Below are positions 34,801 through 47,001 of a stretch of DNA of 64,000 nt, in pieces. The notes beneath the pieces are model-generated. The model was not told the origin of the DNA, made no database searches, and saw only the letters and a program-made list of their open reading frames with translations. Numbering within the stretch: the stretch's first letter is position 1; every line of letters starts with the position of its first letter. Source of the stretch: Yamagishiella unicocca (lineage: Eukaryota; Chlorophyta; Chlorophyceae; Chlamydomonadales; Volvocaceae); NCBI GenBank assembly GCA_003116995.1, contig BDSL01000027.1, forward strand, positions 558,001 through 622,000. Direction: 5' to 3'. Both the position numbers and the translations under genes were made by a program.

Positions 34801-37800
34801 CCACGGGAGGGTTCCAGGGTTGTTGTGTCTCATCGATATGGCCATTGTGATTAATCGATATCGCCTGTCTACCGAGAACACCACCCGTGCATCGTACCTA
34901 GGTCGATGGGTGTTCCTATCATCGTGGCCTCGCTGAGCTCATGGCTGGGCCCTCGGTTGCAAGCAGGGGTAAGCCAACGGAGTACATTAACATGACCACA
35001 CAAGTACGGCTGATCCGGTGCACACTCGTCATACCGGACCCCGAGATAGACTTCCTGGCACAGGCGGCAAATCCCAGCAGCAATGTTTGGCCGATGGAAC
35101 CGCAAAACAGCTTTGAAATACAACTCAAGGTTTGTTGCGAACCAATGGTGGGGCCAAGGGCAGATGTGGCTGCGGATGGTGTTCCTTCCCCGTCACGGGC
35201 AAAGCAACTGCGTTTTTTGATGTGGTCGTGTCTAGCGGCGGGCTGTGCGCTGCTGCCAACCCTGTACCCGCCTGTACCCGCAGCCGTACACCCTGTAACT
35301 GCCATGTACGACGCCATAGCCCGTGTGCTGCATCATCTCCCGCAGAACCATTCCAACCCCAGCTTAGGCATCCTCTTGGTGGATTGGATGAAGTTGATGT
35401 CTGAGGTACGTTGGCGGACTGCTGCTGTGCACCTAGGCCGGCACCGTTTGAGTTGCGAATGTGTCCATGTTCGTTAGTGGGCTATAACGCGTCGTGCGCT
35501 ATGTTGAAACACTTACAGATAAGGTGCCATGCGTATAACGCGGAGTTACCTGAATTTTTGTGTGACGCGAGCAACGGACCGCCGTACTGCTCATGTGCGA
35601 AACGCGTATTTGCGGTCGGCGGAGGCGCCTGTCCCCCGATGGAGTCCTTTCACTTCTTCGTACATTTGTAGCACCACGCCTCTGCCGTACATACGGTACC
35701 AGCAGCTCATCTTGGTACGGCAGTAAGGGCTCATCGCGGACGGCGCGTACCTTTCATTCGCCCACCGGGCTATGTACTGCGTGACGTCACCAGACGTTCC
35801 CACCCTCACCCCCGAGACAGGCTTCATACACATCGGATGTTTGTAGTGGTTCATCGCTCAGCCTCAATTAGTCCTCTTTTGTTATTAGTTCACTGTTTTT
35901 ATACTCCGTGTGTTTTGATTTATCGCTAAGCCTCGAAGAAGTCCAACGGGTGTCTTCATGTTTATTTCCCGCCATCCACAGGTATCCATGTCGGCATGCA
36001 CGTTGCTGTCAACGACTCGCTACGCCGCTGCGTACCGCGCCATCGAGCTACTCCCCCAGTCGCTAGAGTGGCTGCCACAGCTTTTGTCGGGACGAGACGA
36101 GAAGACGTTTGCGCAATGGGTGAGTGCGTCGCTGGGTGTGCAGCGTGAGCGAGCGGCCTTGCTCTGCCCTGCATGGACATACACAGGTCGTGGCGGTTGT
36201 GGTGGGTGAGGAACGTACTCTTGAGGATACTAACGCCACTGGACAAGTGCAAGGGGAAGGGAGTCCATGGCTAGTCCAAAGTTACGACCGTCCATCCGCA
36301 AGGACCGTCCACATGACGCCACAGCTGCCACCGAGTATTGCCGTAGTTGCTCTTCCAGACAGCGCGTTAACTGTGCTTGCCATCGTTCCCTTGGACGCCT
36401 GCCGCTGCAGGGAATTGGAGGCTACGTCGTCCGGAACAGCTTCAAAGCTGCGCTGCTGGACTTGTCTTCTTGCGACTCGACGCCCGGCTACCAGCCTACT
36501 CGTATCCTCCTGAGGTAAATGGTCGGCGGCTTGGCGTTGCTGGGCAGCGACGGCCTAGAGTTGAAACTTGATTGCGAGGAACTGTGGACGCCTTAGACGG
36601 TTGCGAAGACGGTGCTAGAACGCATCCGTACACTTGCCATATAAGCAGGGCTGAAAATAGGGATGGTGGGCACTTGCATGGCGACGCGCCGTGAGGACTA
36701 CCTTGCTGGCACCCACGGATGCTGTTCAATAATCTCCAATAGGGGCAGGACTTCATGTGGTTCGTCTACAGAAGCTTGTTGGTCTGAGGGGTTGTTTGCA
36801 AGGGGGCAGAGCTACCGTCTGCCGGGCGCGCTGCTGCGGCCATGCCACCGAGGCGACGGGTTGCGAGGTGGCGAGGGAAGGGGGACGAGGGAAGGGGGAC
36901 GAGGGAACGGGGACGAGGGAAGGGGGACGAGGGAGCGGGAACGAGGGAACGGGGACGAGAGACGGTCCAGCTGGGCGCGTCATGTCGTCTGCTCTGAGGA
37001 AACGCGCCATGTGCTGCGCGCCTCGCCTCTGGGCCAACACCCAGCAACACGTCTGGACGAACTGGAACCGGCGCTGCATGGTCATAGGACGGCATCGATG
37101 TCAGTCACAGGCTAACCCTGCTGCGAACGGCACCGCGGTGAACAGGTTGTGCTCCCTCGCCTGGCGTTGCGTACGTTTTCAGGAACGATGACGCCCTCAC
37201 GTCTCCGGAAGCGCCGAAGGGATTCGAGACGATTCAGATCTCCGACGATGGCGCTCTGGCGCCCGCAGATACTTGTGCCGTCGACGGCAGCTCCAGAGAC
37301 TTTGCCGGCGGCCGCATCTTCTGCAACCTTGAGGTGCGCACGTGCTAGTACAGCAGTCGTACAGCAATCGTACAGCAGTCGTACAATGGTAACAACGCGT
37401 GAGGTGCGGTCGGTGCGGTCAAGGATCCCCGCCGCCGAGGGTAGTGGAGGCATGGCACGAGACGGTACGCCCTGCTGGCTCAGCGGGATTCCCTGAGACG
37501 TGGCATGTCAGAGCGCGTGCCGATCAGCCACGCCAGGAGCCGAGGCACGCCTTCAACCAGAACACCGTTACTTGCGATGTGTGGCCGCCAAAAAGTAACA
37601 GGGCTTCTGGCAAGACGCGATGTGCTCGAACGGCCCGCGTGGGGACGCGGCCATCCTCCTCAGCTAGTGACGATGTCCGTTAGCTAAGAGTGAAAAAAAT
37701 AAGGCTACCATCAAATTCGCCTGCTATTGCTGATAAATATGTGATAGCTGTAGCAGCATTGAGCAGGGCTAAGTCAACCGCAAAGCGAACCGTATCGACA

Positions 37801-40800
37801 CGTGCCTCGCAGTCCGGTCGCTGGCTATGTGGGGCAGAATGGGACCCCTCTGATGGCTCCACCGTTAGCCATGATTACGTCGTTTGTATCCCACACGGTC
37901 GCTTGGCCGGTTTGGGCCATCACCGGTAGTGGCATCTTTGCAGCTCACTGCAGGTGCACGTGCCGTAACCCAACGGCTGCGCCCAAACACCTCTTCCCTC
38001 CCGCCCTCGTGTCAATACTCGTCAGGGCGGCATAAACCACATCGAGTCAGTCAGGCCCATCACTCTTCGGAACCTTGTGTTGTACAACCTCGCTCCAGGG
38101 GGCGCGTACCCACAGGGCTCTGCAGGTCCGATGTTACGCAGCATCGATGCGGGCTGGCTGAACAGCGCCCTGCCAATGTGGTACTTCCAAACGGCCAGGT
38201 GCGGCATGACTCCGAGAGGAGAGGAGGGTAGTGGTTGGGGTGGTCGAAGAAGGGAAGAGTGTGGCGTGGGGAGGGCGCGTCCATGGCAAAGGCATGGCGG
38301 CGATTCCGTGGGTTATGGGTTTTCGGTGACAAACGGTGTAGATTGCGGCTCGTAAAAGACGTAAGGCCCGATATGCGTTGTGCGTAGTGGATCCTGAATC
38401 GTAAGGGGATGTACATAGTCGATTCTGATCCTCGTTCTTGGGATGTGTCTTCTGGAGTCGCAGTGGGGAAGAGTAAAGGGCGGGAAGCCAGGAAACATTC
38501 GGCGGTTGGGGCATCGGTTAGTGTGCTACCATGACTATCAGTATGGAACCAAGCGTGAATCTTCGCCCAGCAGCTGCTAAGCGTCTGGGCGGTGAAGGGG
38601 CCTATAGGGTCCGCAACTGAAGTGCTGAAAAGTTTGTTTTGCTGCGCAATCTGGACGCGCGTTGCCGGCTGTCCGCCAGCCGAAGTATACAATCTGCCTT
38701 CCCAAATACAACTTGCTTGCAGCCGAAGTACGTGTGTGCCCTCCTGGTACTCCTATGTCTAAGCGCGCAACGCGTGTCTATACTGCAAACGTTACTCCTC
38801 ATCAACGGTTTGCCGGACTATAAAGCACCCTACAAACACTGTACAGCAAGCTTCCCACGAGCAGCTGTTCGTACGGAGAGCCGCCACGTTTTGCTGCTCG
38901 TTTCTTCGCCCTAGTACGGAAACCAACCGCATTCAATGCCGCTTTTCCATGCATGAAGGTCGAGTAAGGACTTGCAGAATAACCTGAAACCTACCGATTT
39001 CCTCACAATACTGTCGAGTTGGAACAACACTGGTACTACCATTCAGCTTCCTCCCACGCTGGTCCTTCGGAACGTCACATTGGTCATTCCAAGGCGAGAG
39101 TGGCGTGCGATGGTTGCAGCTGTCTTGCTGCACCACGCACCACAAGCCATGGCTGCAGCACAGCAGCTGACGCCAACGGCGACAGAGGACGGCAGTGGCC
39201 AAGTAGGCGACAGCGGCGAATCTACGTCTGGGCTTGGCGACGATGACGGATCCACCGATCAGCCAATTGATATCCCCAGCGTTATACCGGATGGCGACGG
39301 CGACGAACCCACGTCTGTGGTTGGCGACGGTGACGGATCCACCAAAAAGCCAATTGCTATTCCCAGCGTTATACCGGATGGCGACGGCGACGAACCCACG
39401 TCTGGGCTTGGCGACGGTGACGGATCCACCAAAAAGCCAATTGCTATTCCCAGCGTTATACCGGATGGCGACGGCGACGAACCCACGTCTGTGGTTGGCG
39501 ACGGTGACGGATCCACCAAAAAGCCAATTGCTATTCCCAGCGTTATACCGGATGGCGACGGCGACGAACCCACGTCTGTGGTTGGCGACGGTGACGGATC
39601 CACCGATAAGCCAATTGCTATTCCCAGCGTTATACCGGATGGCGACGGCGACGAACCCACGTCTGTGGTTGGCGACGGTGACGGATCCACTGATAAGCCA
39701 ATTGCTATTCCCAGCGTTATACCGGATGGCGACGGCGACAAACCCACGTCTGTGGTTGGCGACGGTGACGGATCCACCAAAAAGCCAATTGCTATTCCCA
39801 GCGTTATACCGGATGGCGACGGCGACAAACCCACGTCTGGGCTTGGCGACAGTGACGGATCCACCAAAAAGCCAATTGCTATTCCCAGCGTTATACCGGA
39901 TGGCGACGGCGACAAACCCACGTCTGGGCTTGGCGACGGTGACGTATCCACCAAAAAGCCAATTGCTATTCCCAGCGTTATACCGGATGGCGACGGCGAC
40001 AAACCCACATCTGGGCTTGGCGACGGTGACGTATCCACCAAAAAGCCAATTGCTATTCCCAGCGTTATACCGGATGGCGACGGCGACAAACCCACATCTG
40101 GGGTTGGCGACGGTGACGGATCCACCAAAAAGCCAATTGCTATTCCACCGGATGGCGACGGCGACGAACCCACGTCTGTGGTTGGCGACGGTGACGGATC
40201 CACTGATAAGCCAATTGATATTCCCAGCGTTATACCGGATGGCGACGGCGACGAACCCACGTCTGTGGTTGGCGACGGTGACGGATCCACTGATAAGCCA
40301 ATTGATATTCCCAGCGTTATACCGGATGGCGACGGCGACGAACCCACGTCTGTGGTTGGCGACGGTGACGGATCCACTGATAAGCCAATTGCTATTCCCA
40401 GCGTTATACCGGATGGCGACGGCGGCAAACCCACATCTGGGGTTGGCGACGGTGACGGATCCACTGATAAGCCAATTGCTATTCCCAGCGTTATACCGGA
40501 TGGCGACGGCGGCAAACCCACATCTGGGGTTGGCGACGGTGACGGATCCGGCGAGAAGCCAATTGCTGTGACGGATGCTACCATCGAGCTAGCCACGCGG
40601 GGCACGGATGCTGCTGGAGAGTTAGCCGGGCGTAGGTTGAGGGCAGTGGATTCATCACCCGAAAGACCTCCCTTGGCGTTCAGCGGGTCTCTTCTAGCTC
40701 CTGCTGATCCTCGTGACGCCCTGCTGGCCTACGGTGCTGCTTCACTGGTAAGTTGTTGCAGTAGCGATGCGGATGGACGCACACACTACAGCTCCTCGGA

Positions 40801-43800
40801 GGACTATGAAGAGCCCTGCCGTGTGCGATGATTCGGACACTATATGCCATTGTCTGATGCTCGCTAGCTACAACGTAAATAGTTCCGATGGCCGCTTCAG
40901 ACGTGATGTCTAGCCAAGCTGGCATGACGCAAAGAAGGGTGAACTCATGGCTCCAGCTCCGAACGCAATCCTGCAACAAAGGGGAGTTGCAAGCTGGGAA
41001 TGGAGGCGCGTACGACAGCCGTCCAGTTCGAAGCTTTAGAAAGCCCGTAGGTTAATGTTTAATTGGGTGTCACATAACAGGGGTTGACTGGCTTGGCTTG
41101 CTCTGTGGGGGACCCTCCGAAGGAATTCGTTCTCGGAAGGCAAAGTAAGTTAGGCTCCCTCACCTGCAAGCCATAATCCCTAATCACTGGGGTAGCGGAG
41201 AAATGCGGATAGTGGCATAGCGACCCATATCACCCTACATCGGATACTTGGGTCCCGAATGAGTCACAACCGAAAACGCTTTTCAACACTTGCTCTTCAT
41301 CGTAGGTAGGTGACTCTCTCGGCAGCAGTTTAGGCCGTTCGATGCAGCTGAATGCTGAGATAGGTGTTGGCCGTCATTCAAGGAGTGTCTATTTTGACAA
41401 AGGGACAGCAAGTCGCTGAATGTCGGTGTTGGTCAATGGTGTCCAAGGCAACGCGCCTGGTATTAATTTCCTCCAATTTCGGACCACCGGTTACCCTTTG
41501 CCCCCGATACAGATTGAGTCGTACAACTATACTGCGGGGGTTCTGGTACTGGCGGCTGCACACCACTACGGCTGGATGGGCACCAACGTGACAATCACAT
41601 ACAATCTTCCAGTCGATGCGCCAGCCGACGCAACCCTTTTAACGTACTTCGAGCTTCCCTTGCCGTATGATGACCTCGCAGGTAGGAAACCCAGCATCCC
41701 CAAACTACTCGGGACCACCCAACCATTGCGCCCTCACGTGCCCTGATCCAAGCTACTCTGCATCATGCCTTGCTCCTCGCTCAGCATTCCATCAGTCCCT
41801 GCCTCCAAGCCTTTCCCATTACCCTCATCCTGTCCCTGCCCGTCCCACCCCTGGATACCCCCTTTCCAGACCTGTCCATAAACATCGAACTGGGCAATCC
41901 GCCGCCTCCCCCAGTCCCTCCATCACCCCCCCAGCCTGTGGAAACCCTCACTCAATTTCCTCCGAGCCTTGAATACAAAAGCCCGGCCCTTGCACTCCAG
42001 CCCCAGCACAGTCCTCACCTCCAGCCCCCTCCCGACGCGCCATCAGCTCCGGGACCGCTGCGGGCAGAGCTGGTTACCCCAGGGGATCCCACATCTGGAA
42101 GAGAACATATGGGTGCCGATCCAGCTCAGGCGCAATACCACTCTTGGATTGTTCCGGTTACAGCCAGCCTTTCCGCTGTGATTGTTTTTTTGGTCCTCGC
42201 AGTGGCTACCTTCCGCCTCGTAATGGTGTACAGGCGATCCCGGAAGCACCGAGCTGTGATAGCCATGAAAGAAACTGCACTGTTACCCATCGTAAGCAGC
42301 AAGTCGTTTGGGAACAGCAGCCCGACAGACGAGTCGCCATCGGGGGAGCTTCCTGCAGCAGAGCGCGTCGCAGCCGCCCAGGTCGCTATCCAATGTGAAA
42401 GCGAGAACGTTGAAGATGGCTGCTTCACAAGTGTGGTAGCGGGATCGCCAAGTTCTCGCAAGATGCCGGAGTATGCAAGTTCAGATGGTGGCGCTGTAAC
42501 CAGCAGCCGTACGGGAAGGAGCTCCAGCACTGCCGAGGTGCGTGTATTAGCAGTACCATAACGGATCCTGTGCAGTTTGTATCCGTCATGGCTCATGGGC
42601 CCGCTGGCATGCTGGCCATTATGGGACACTTTATTGAGTATCATGACGTGCGTGTACCGGTACCGCTACGTCTGGAACTCATCTCTAAAGCTAAGCTTAG
42701 GTCACTGTCCTTCTCCTGCATTATCGGCCTCACTATGGGGCAGTGATGCGAAGACCGGACGATGGCGCGGATTCTTGTCTGGAGCAGGATCCATAACCTG
42801 CAGTTGAAGACATGTCACTAAGCCGATGTCAAGGTGCACTGCCTGGCCTGCTCCGCAGACGAACCGATCGATTGTGGCCAAGTTGCTGGCTGGCGCAACG
42901 GGATCCAGGACGTGGGCACAGCAGGAGCAAGGAGGGGTCACCACACCTCGTTGTCCCCGGATCCTCACAAGTGGACAGGATATGGCGCCAGCCGCAAACA
43001 CCTATGAGGAGATCCTCCGGAGGGACTTAAATGTGAGCTTGCAAGCGCATCTGGCACCTAGGGTAGTAACGAGAAGCGCCCACACCCGGGGATCTTCAAA
43101 TGTAGGCGCCTGTTTGTGTCGACGTGGGTTCTCGCGCTGGTTACCACTCGCTGGCAATGGCGGCGAACCTTCACATTCCCGGTCGCGCTTTCGGTAACTA
43201 ACATCAATGGGCTGGGCTGGCATTTAGTCTCCTTTTTAACACTTTCCACACACGCCGTGCCAGATGATGGCTCGACAAACACGCTTCCTCTCGCCAGATC
43301 CAATCGTGACGCACGCTCACCAGGGTTGTCCCGGGTCCCGTAAACCCTACAGGCGTACTTCCGCAAGGCGCCAGAGACGGGTTCAGGAACCGATCAGAAT
43401 TGCAAGATGGCGTATGCAATTCACGCGTTGCAGGTGGGACTTAGCACAAGTCCCAATGCAACCGTTGATGCAATGTTAAATGCAACGCGAATCGTTGCTC
43501 ACCTATCTATTCATCCACGCCAGGCCTCCACCTTGCTGGCCTACTCTCCTTCAGTTTTGTTGTGCTTGTCCGGACACCTTGTCATCTTGCATCACAGGCG
43601 GAGCTGCGAGATATCGGGCTCCAGGTGCAGACGGTGATCGACTTGGGCTCGTTTGGTGTAGTATATCGGGGTGTGTGGCGGGGGCTGCCAGTAGCGATCA
43701 AGACGATGGTGGTACTGGATGTCATGTCAGAGACCGAGGGCAACGCTCGTCACCGCGCTGTGCTGGAGGCTGCCATCTCCATGAGCATGGCGCACCCGAA

Positions 43801-46800
43801 CGTTGTCTGTAAGTTCTCCGTTCAGGACATTGCATAGCCAGTGGGTGTCTGTGTATCAGGCATTGTAGCCACGGTTGCCACCCTTTATCAATCGAGGTAG
43901 CAACACCAGTCAGCCATACGCAGCAGCATACCCAGTGGACAATGCGAGACCACATGCACCACGCAGGCGTATGTGGTTTGCTTTGTGTCCACGACGTAAC
44001 ATGTTTGCGAGGGTCGATGGGAGGTCATTGTGCGGCGCCGTCTGAACTATGGTGGAGCGATTGATGCATACGCGGCTTACGTTGCTGCCTGACGTCACAC
44101 TCGTGCAGGCGGTCAGCTGATCCCAAGCCCTTCCTTTAATTCCCTATCGACGAAGAGCTTCTACTGACCAAACCTCGCGTCCATTTCTTCTTTCTGCTAC
44201 AGCCACGTACACCTACGACCTTAAGGAGCTCGTACAGGATCCAACCGACGATCCGTGGAGTGGCGTGGACAACATGTCAGCGCAGACGAGTGCGGCTGTA
44301 GCTGAGCAGGACGCCCAGGGTTCCAAAGCTCGTGGCCAAATGGAATCGCACGTTTATAAGCTATACATCGTACAAGAGTACTGCAATGGTGGCAGTCTTC
44401 TTCACGCGCTTAGTAAGTGGTGACAGGGCTGTCCGTCGCGTTTTGCTGCTGGGGCGCATGGGTGGCGGTTTGGCCCAGTGTCAGCTGTCCGGATTCCGGA
44501 TCCAGTGTCAATTGTCCGGATTCCGGTTCCAATGTCGGGTGTCCGGATTCCGATTCCAGCGTCATTTTGGGCAGTCGCGCATCGTCTTTGGGACGTTGGG
44601 ATGATGGGGCGTCCTAAATACCGATTGCTATGTGCAAGCACACGCTAGGTACATGACTCTGGCCTTGCAAAGGCCTAGAGATAGCAAGCGCATGAAGAAG
44701 CTGTCCTGTGCGCGCGTCCCCCACCGCCTTTCCTCACAGATCACGGCGTGTCCGGAAGCGTGCGCGTTGGCGGCTTCTCCCAGCAGCTGGCCCTGCGGCT
44801 GGCCCTGGACATTGCCCTGGGCATGCAGCACATCCACAGCTGCCGCATCATGCATGGCGACCTCAAGCCGGGTGGGTGGTGATCTGGCCCGTTGGCTGAT
44901 GAGTACTGCTGATCGATAAACGGGGATCACAAACCAGTATGCAACAGGCATGCACCCGGGTTCCAGAGTGTGCAGCCTGTAGTTGTAACTGTTACCGTGG
45001 GCCCACTCCATATAGTATAGTAGAGCTATCAGGCGCATCGCCTGTCAGGTGTTGAGGTTGCCTGCCTTTGCACGGCAGCTGGGCTCAATGTCGTCTGGCT
45101 AGCGAGTCCGTGATGGCGCTAGTGTCTTGTGCATATTGGAGCAGTGCATGTTGGAGCAGTGCTGTAGCATTTTTCAGTGCATGTAAATTATCCCTGTTGA
45201 GCGTGTCGTGTACGAAAGCATACATACCCAAGACCCTGAAACCCTTAACTCAACACCTACCTGCTGCTCCCAGACAACGTGTTGCTTGTGTCTGGGCCAC
45301 GAGCTGAGGCAGAGGAGATCGAGCCCCATACGAGTGCGGCCTCGGCCCCTCTACCCTCCTGGACGGACGCTGGCAGGGCACTGCTGCAGCTGACCGCGAA
45401 GGTTGCGGATTTTGGCCTTAGCCTGCCCCTGGCGCCGGGTGCAACGCATGCATCTCAAAAGTTCCAGGGCACCCCCGACTACCTGGCACCAGAGGTGAGT
45501 GGGAAGCGCAGTTGCAAGGAAGGAGAGTGGGCTGCTGGCCTGATGATGTTGAGAAGTGGTGTTTAGTATCCTTTGCCGTAAAACTAGAACTTAGTGGAAA
45601 GGTGTGGATAGTAGCTTCACCGCTGCTGCCATTTTATTTGCATGATGTTGAAAGCGGTGGACAATCAAGCAGCTCGCCGCGACGTGCACTTCAGGGCATT
45701 GGTCAGTCCCTGCGGGCAACCATATTCTGCTGCTGTTATAGAAGAGAGGCCGCGACGGCTCTCGGCGCCAGCGACAAGCCAAGCTCGCACCCAGCCAGAC
45801 ATAAGAAGTTCACCAATTTTGACATAATCATTAGTCAGGCTTGCGTGTGAATCGATCAGGCCGGCCTGTCGTGATGATCCCTCGGGAATGGTAGCGAGCT
45901 GTTTACGTCACTCATTGGAACCTGCAGACCTTTCCAGATGTGCCACTCAATTCTCTGCTGTCCTCAGTACTTTACCTCTTTGCAATGCCCAACTGCCCAA
46001 GGTCGCGTCCGCCACTCAATTCTCTGCTGTCCTCAGTACTTTACCTCTTTGCAATGCCCAACTGCCCAAGGTCGCGTCCGCCACTCAATTCTCTGCTGTC
46101 CTCAGTACTTTACCTCTTTGCAATGCCCAACTGAAGGTCGCGTCCGCTGGCCATCTTTCCCCCCGTGCTGACGTGTGGTCGTTTGGGCTGATGCTGATTG
46201 AGCTCTACTACGGCTGCACGCTGAGCAACGTGCGCTCAATCAGTGCGTCACTATTGGGGCCGCGTTCACAACCAGGGCCGCAGCAGTCGCTAGTGGCGTT
46301 CTTGCTTGAGGTGAGCTTGTTTCGCGTGGTGCTGTCTGGCGGTAAGGTACAGCGAGCCAGCGGTGATCGAATGGCAGGTTGTGAAGAGCGGGATCTTTCA
46401 GGCACAAGCGGTCAGCGTGCCACCGCTAATGCGCTCGACATGGGGCCTTGGGGCGGGGCCTTGCAATGAGACCCAGGGGTTGGACCAAATGGGCCACAGC
46501 CGGGCGAGGGCGATCACTCCGTACTATCGAGGGGCAAAAACATCATTTGGTCTGAGACGCTAGGGGCCACCTCATGGCACCGCTGGACGTCCACTTTCCG
46601 CCGGCACCTCATCCGCTTGTTAGCATGCAAACATCTAACCATTCTCACTGCTCATCAAGGCCGCTATGGCCGTGATTGAGCCGCTGCTGTCGCTCTCCTG
46701 ACTGCGGGCGTGGTCTAGGCCGCGCGAGGTGTGCTACCAGGACGTGCCAGTACCACATGCTGCAGGGAGGCCGCGTATCCACCCTCTCTGACGCACCCTC

Positions 46801-47001
46801 CCCTGCCGCAACCAGGATATGATGGACTCGCCACACCGGCCTTACGCATCGGTCGCCTTGGCGTGCCTGTCTCAGCGGCCGCGTGAGCGCCCCAATTTCA
46901 CTGAAATAGCAGCCAAGCTGCGTGCGCTTTTCGATGGTGGATGCGCCATTCACGAGCAGCCGCTGGATGCGTCACAATGTGCCGACGCCTCTGACACATA
47001 G
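31865..47001 (+). CDS. Volvocine receptor-like TKL protein kinase with glycosylated ectodomain (complete, about 20 exons)
   Basis: Putative plasma-membrane receptor kinase of about 2,050 residues. Exons: 31865-about 31975, 32146-32281, 32341-32646, 33415-33902, 34271-34491, 34967-35405, 35982-36119, 36411-36514, 37183-37333, 38026-38198, 38965-40747, about 41420-41681, 41870-42537, 42979-43032, 43598-43808, 44203-44412, 44740-44871, 45274-45494, 46137-46310, 46816-47001 (stop TAG). Most joins are phase-consistent; the first donor and the 5' edge of the exon near 41420 are not resolved. Order of parts: signal peptide (MALKVLLFVVAAVLGCQA), ectodomain with repeated NVTL-type segments, 15-copy Asp-rich repeat, proline-rich stalk (PPPPPVPPSPPQP), one membrane helix (ASLSAVIVFLVLAVATF) followed by basic RRSRKHR, then the kinase. 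Kinase marks: VAIK lysine, YIVQEYC hinge, HGDLKP|DNVLL loop, DFG, GTPDYLAPE, and RPRERPNFTEI, a TKL-type end. Ligand unknown. Confidence 0.8.
36870..36965 (+). repeat. Short G/A-rich minisatellite in receptor intron
   Basis: Several degenerate copies of GACGAGGGAAGGGGGACGAG lie in the intron between exons 36411-36514 and 37183-37333. The left paralogue has far fewer copies at the matching place (about 3705-3735), so the array expanded or contracted after the duplication. Confidence 0.75.
39230..40565 (+). repeat. 87-bp coding minisatellite, 15 copies (right receptor)
   Basis: In-frame 29-residue repeats (STKKPIAIPSVIPDGDGDEP type) in the exon 38965-40747. Fifteen units are present, one shortened (IAIPPD, about 40140). 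The variants fall into blocks (KPTSGLG, EPTSVVG, KKPIAI, DKPIDI), showing local unit duplications. Runs such as DGDGDE and GDGDGS resemble calcium-binding Asp-rich turns; calcium binding is inference only. Confidence 0.9.
44480..44570 (+). repeat. 30-bp tandem repeat in kinase intron
   Basis: Three copies of a unit with GTCCGGATTCCG and CAGTGTC in the intron after exon 44203-44412. Confidence 0.8.
45943..46136 (+). repeat. 69-bp triplication across an intron 3' splice site
   Basis: Units begin at 45943, 46012 and 46081 (CCACTCAATTCTCTGCTGTC). The first two end in CTGCCCAAG then GTCGCGTCCG, the third in CTGAAG then GTCGCGTCCG. The AAG|GTCGCG junction is the acceptor of the kinase exon starting 46137, so the 3' splice site exists in three copies. 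As 69 is 23 codons and stop-free in the kinase frame, use of the first or second acceptor would insert 46 or 23 residues without shifting frame. Confidence 0.8.

Larger units (their letters stand above)
31735..41480. repeat. Right arm of large inverted duplication
   Basis: Inverted counterpart of 1-8670. The visible match ends only because the left copy reaches the window edge at the equivalent of about 41480, so the true arm may be longer. Confidence 0.9.
43598..47001 (+). other. Protein kinase domain exons of the right receptor
   Basis: Six exons encode one TKL-type kinase domain. The glycine loop reads VIDLGSFGVVYRG, so the first glycine of GxGxxG is replaced by Asp while the second and third remain. 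The VAIK lysine, catalytic Asp within HGDLKP (Gly replaces the Arg of HRD), metal-binding Asn in DNVLL and DFG are all present across the 44871/45274 splice junction. An insertion of about 35 residues lies between DNVLL and the DFG strand (AEAEEIEPHTSAASAP). The domain should be catalytically competent but lacks the RD arginine used in activation-loop control. Confidence 0.8.

Noticed and set aside
36187..36513. Long frame VVAVVVGEERTLED as exon
   Set aside because: Joining exon end 36119 to 36411 keeps phase and gives a segment of identical length (104 nt) in both paralogues; the long frame has length changes that break it on the left.
37690..37953. Extra receptor exon between 37333 and 38026
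   Set aside because: The apparent donor at 37953 is not conserved in the left copy (GA instead of GT), and joining 37333 directly to 38026 keeps phase 0.
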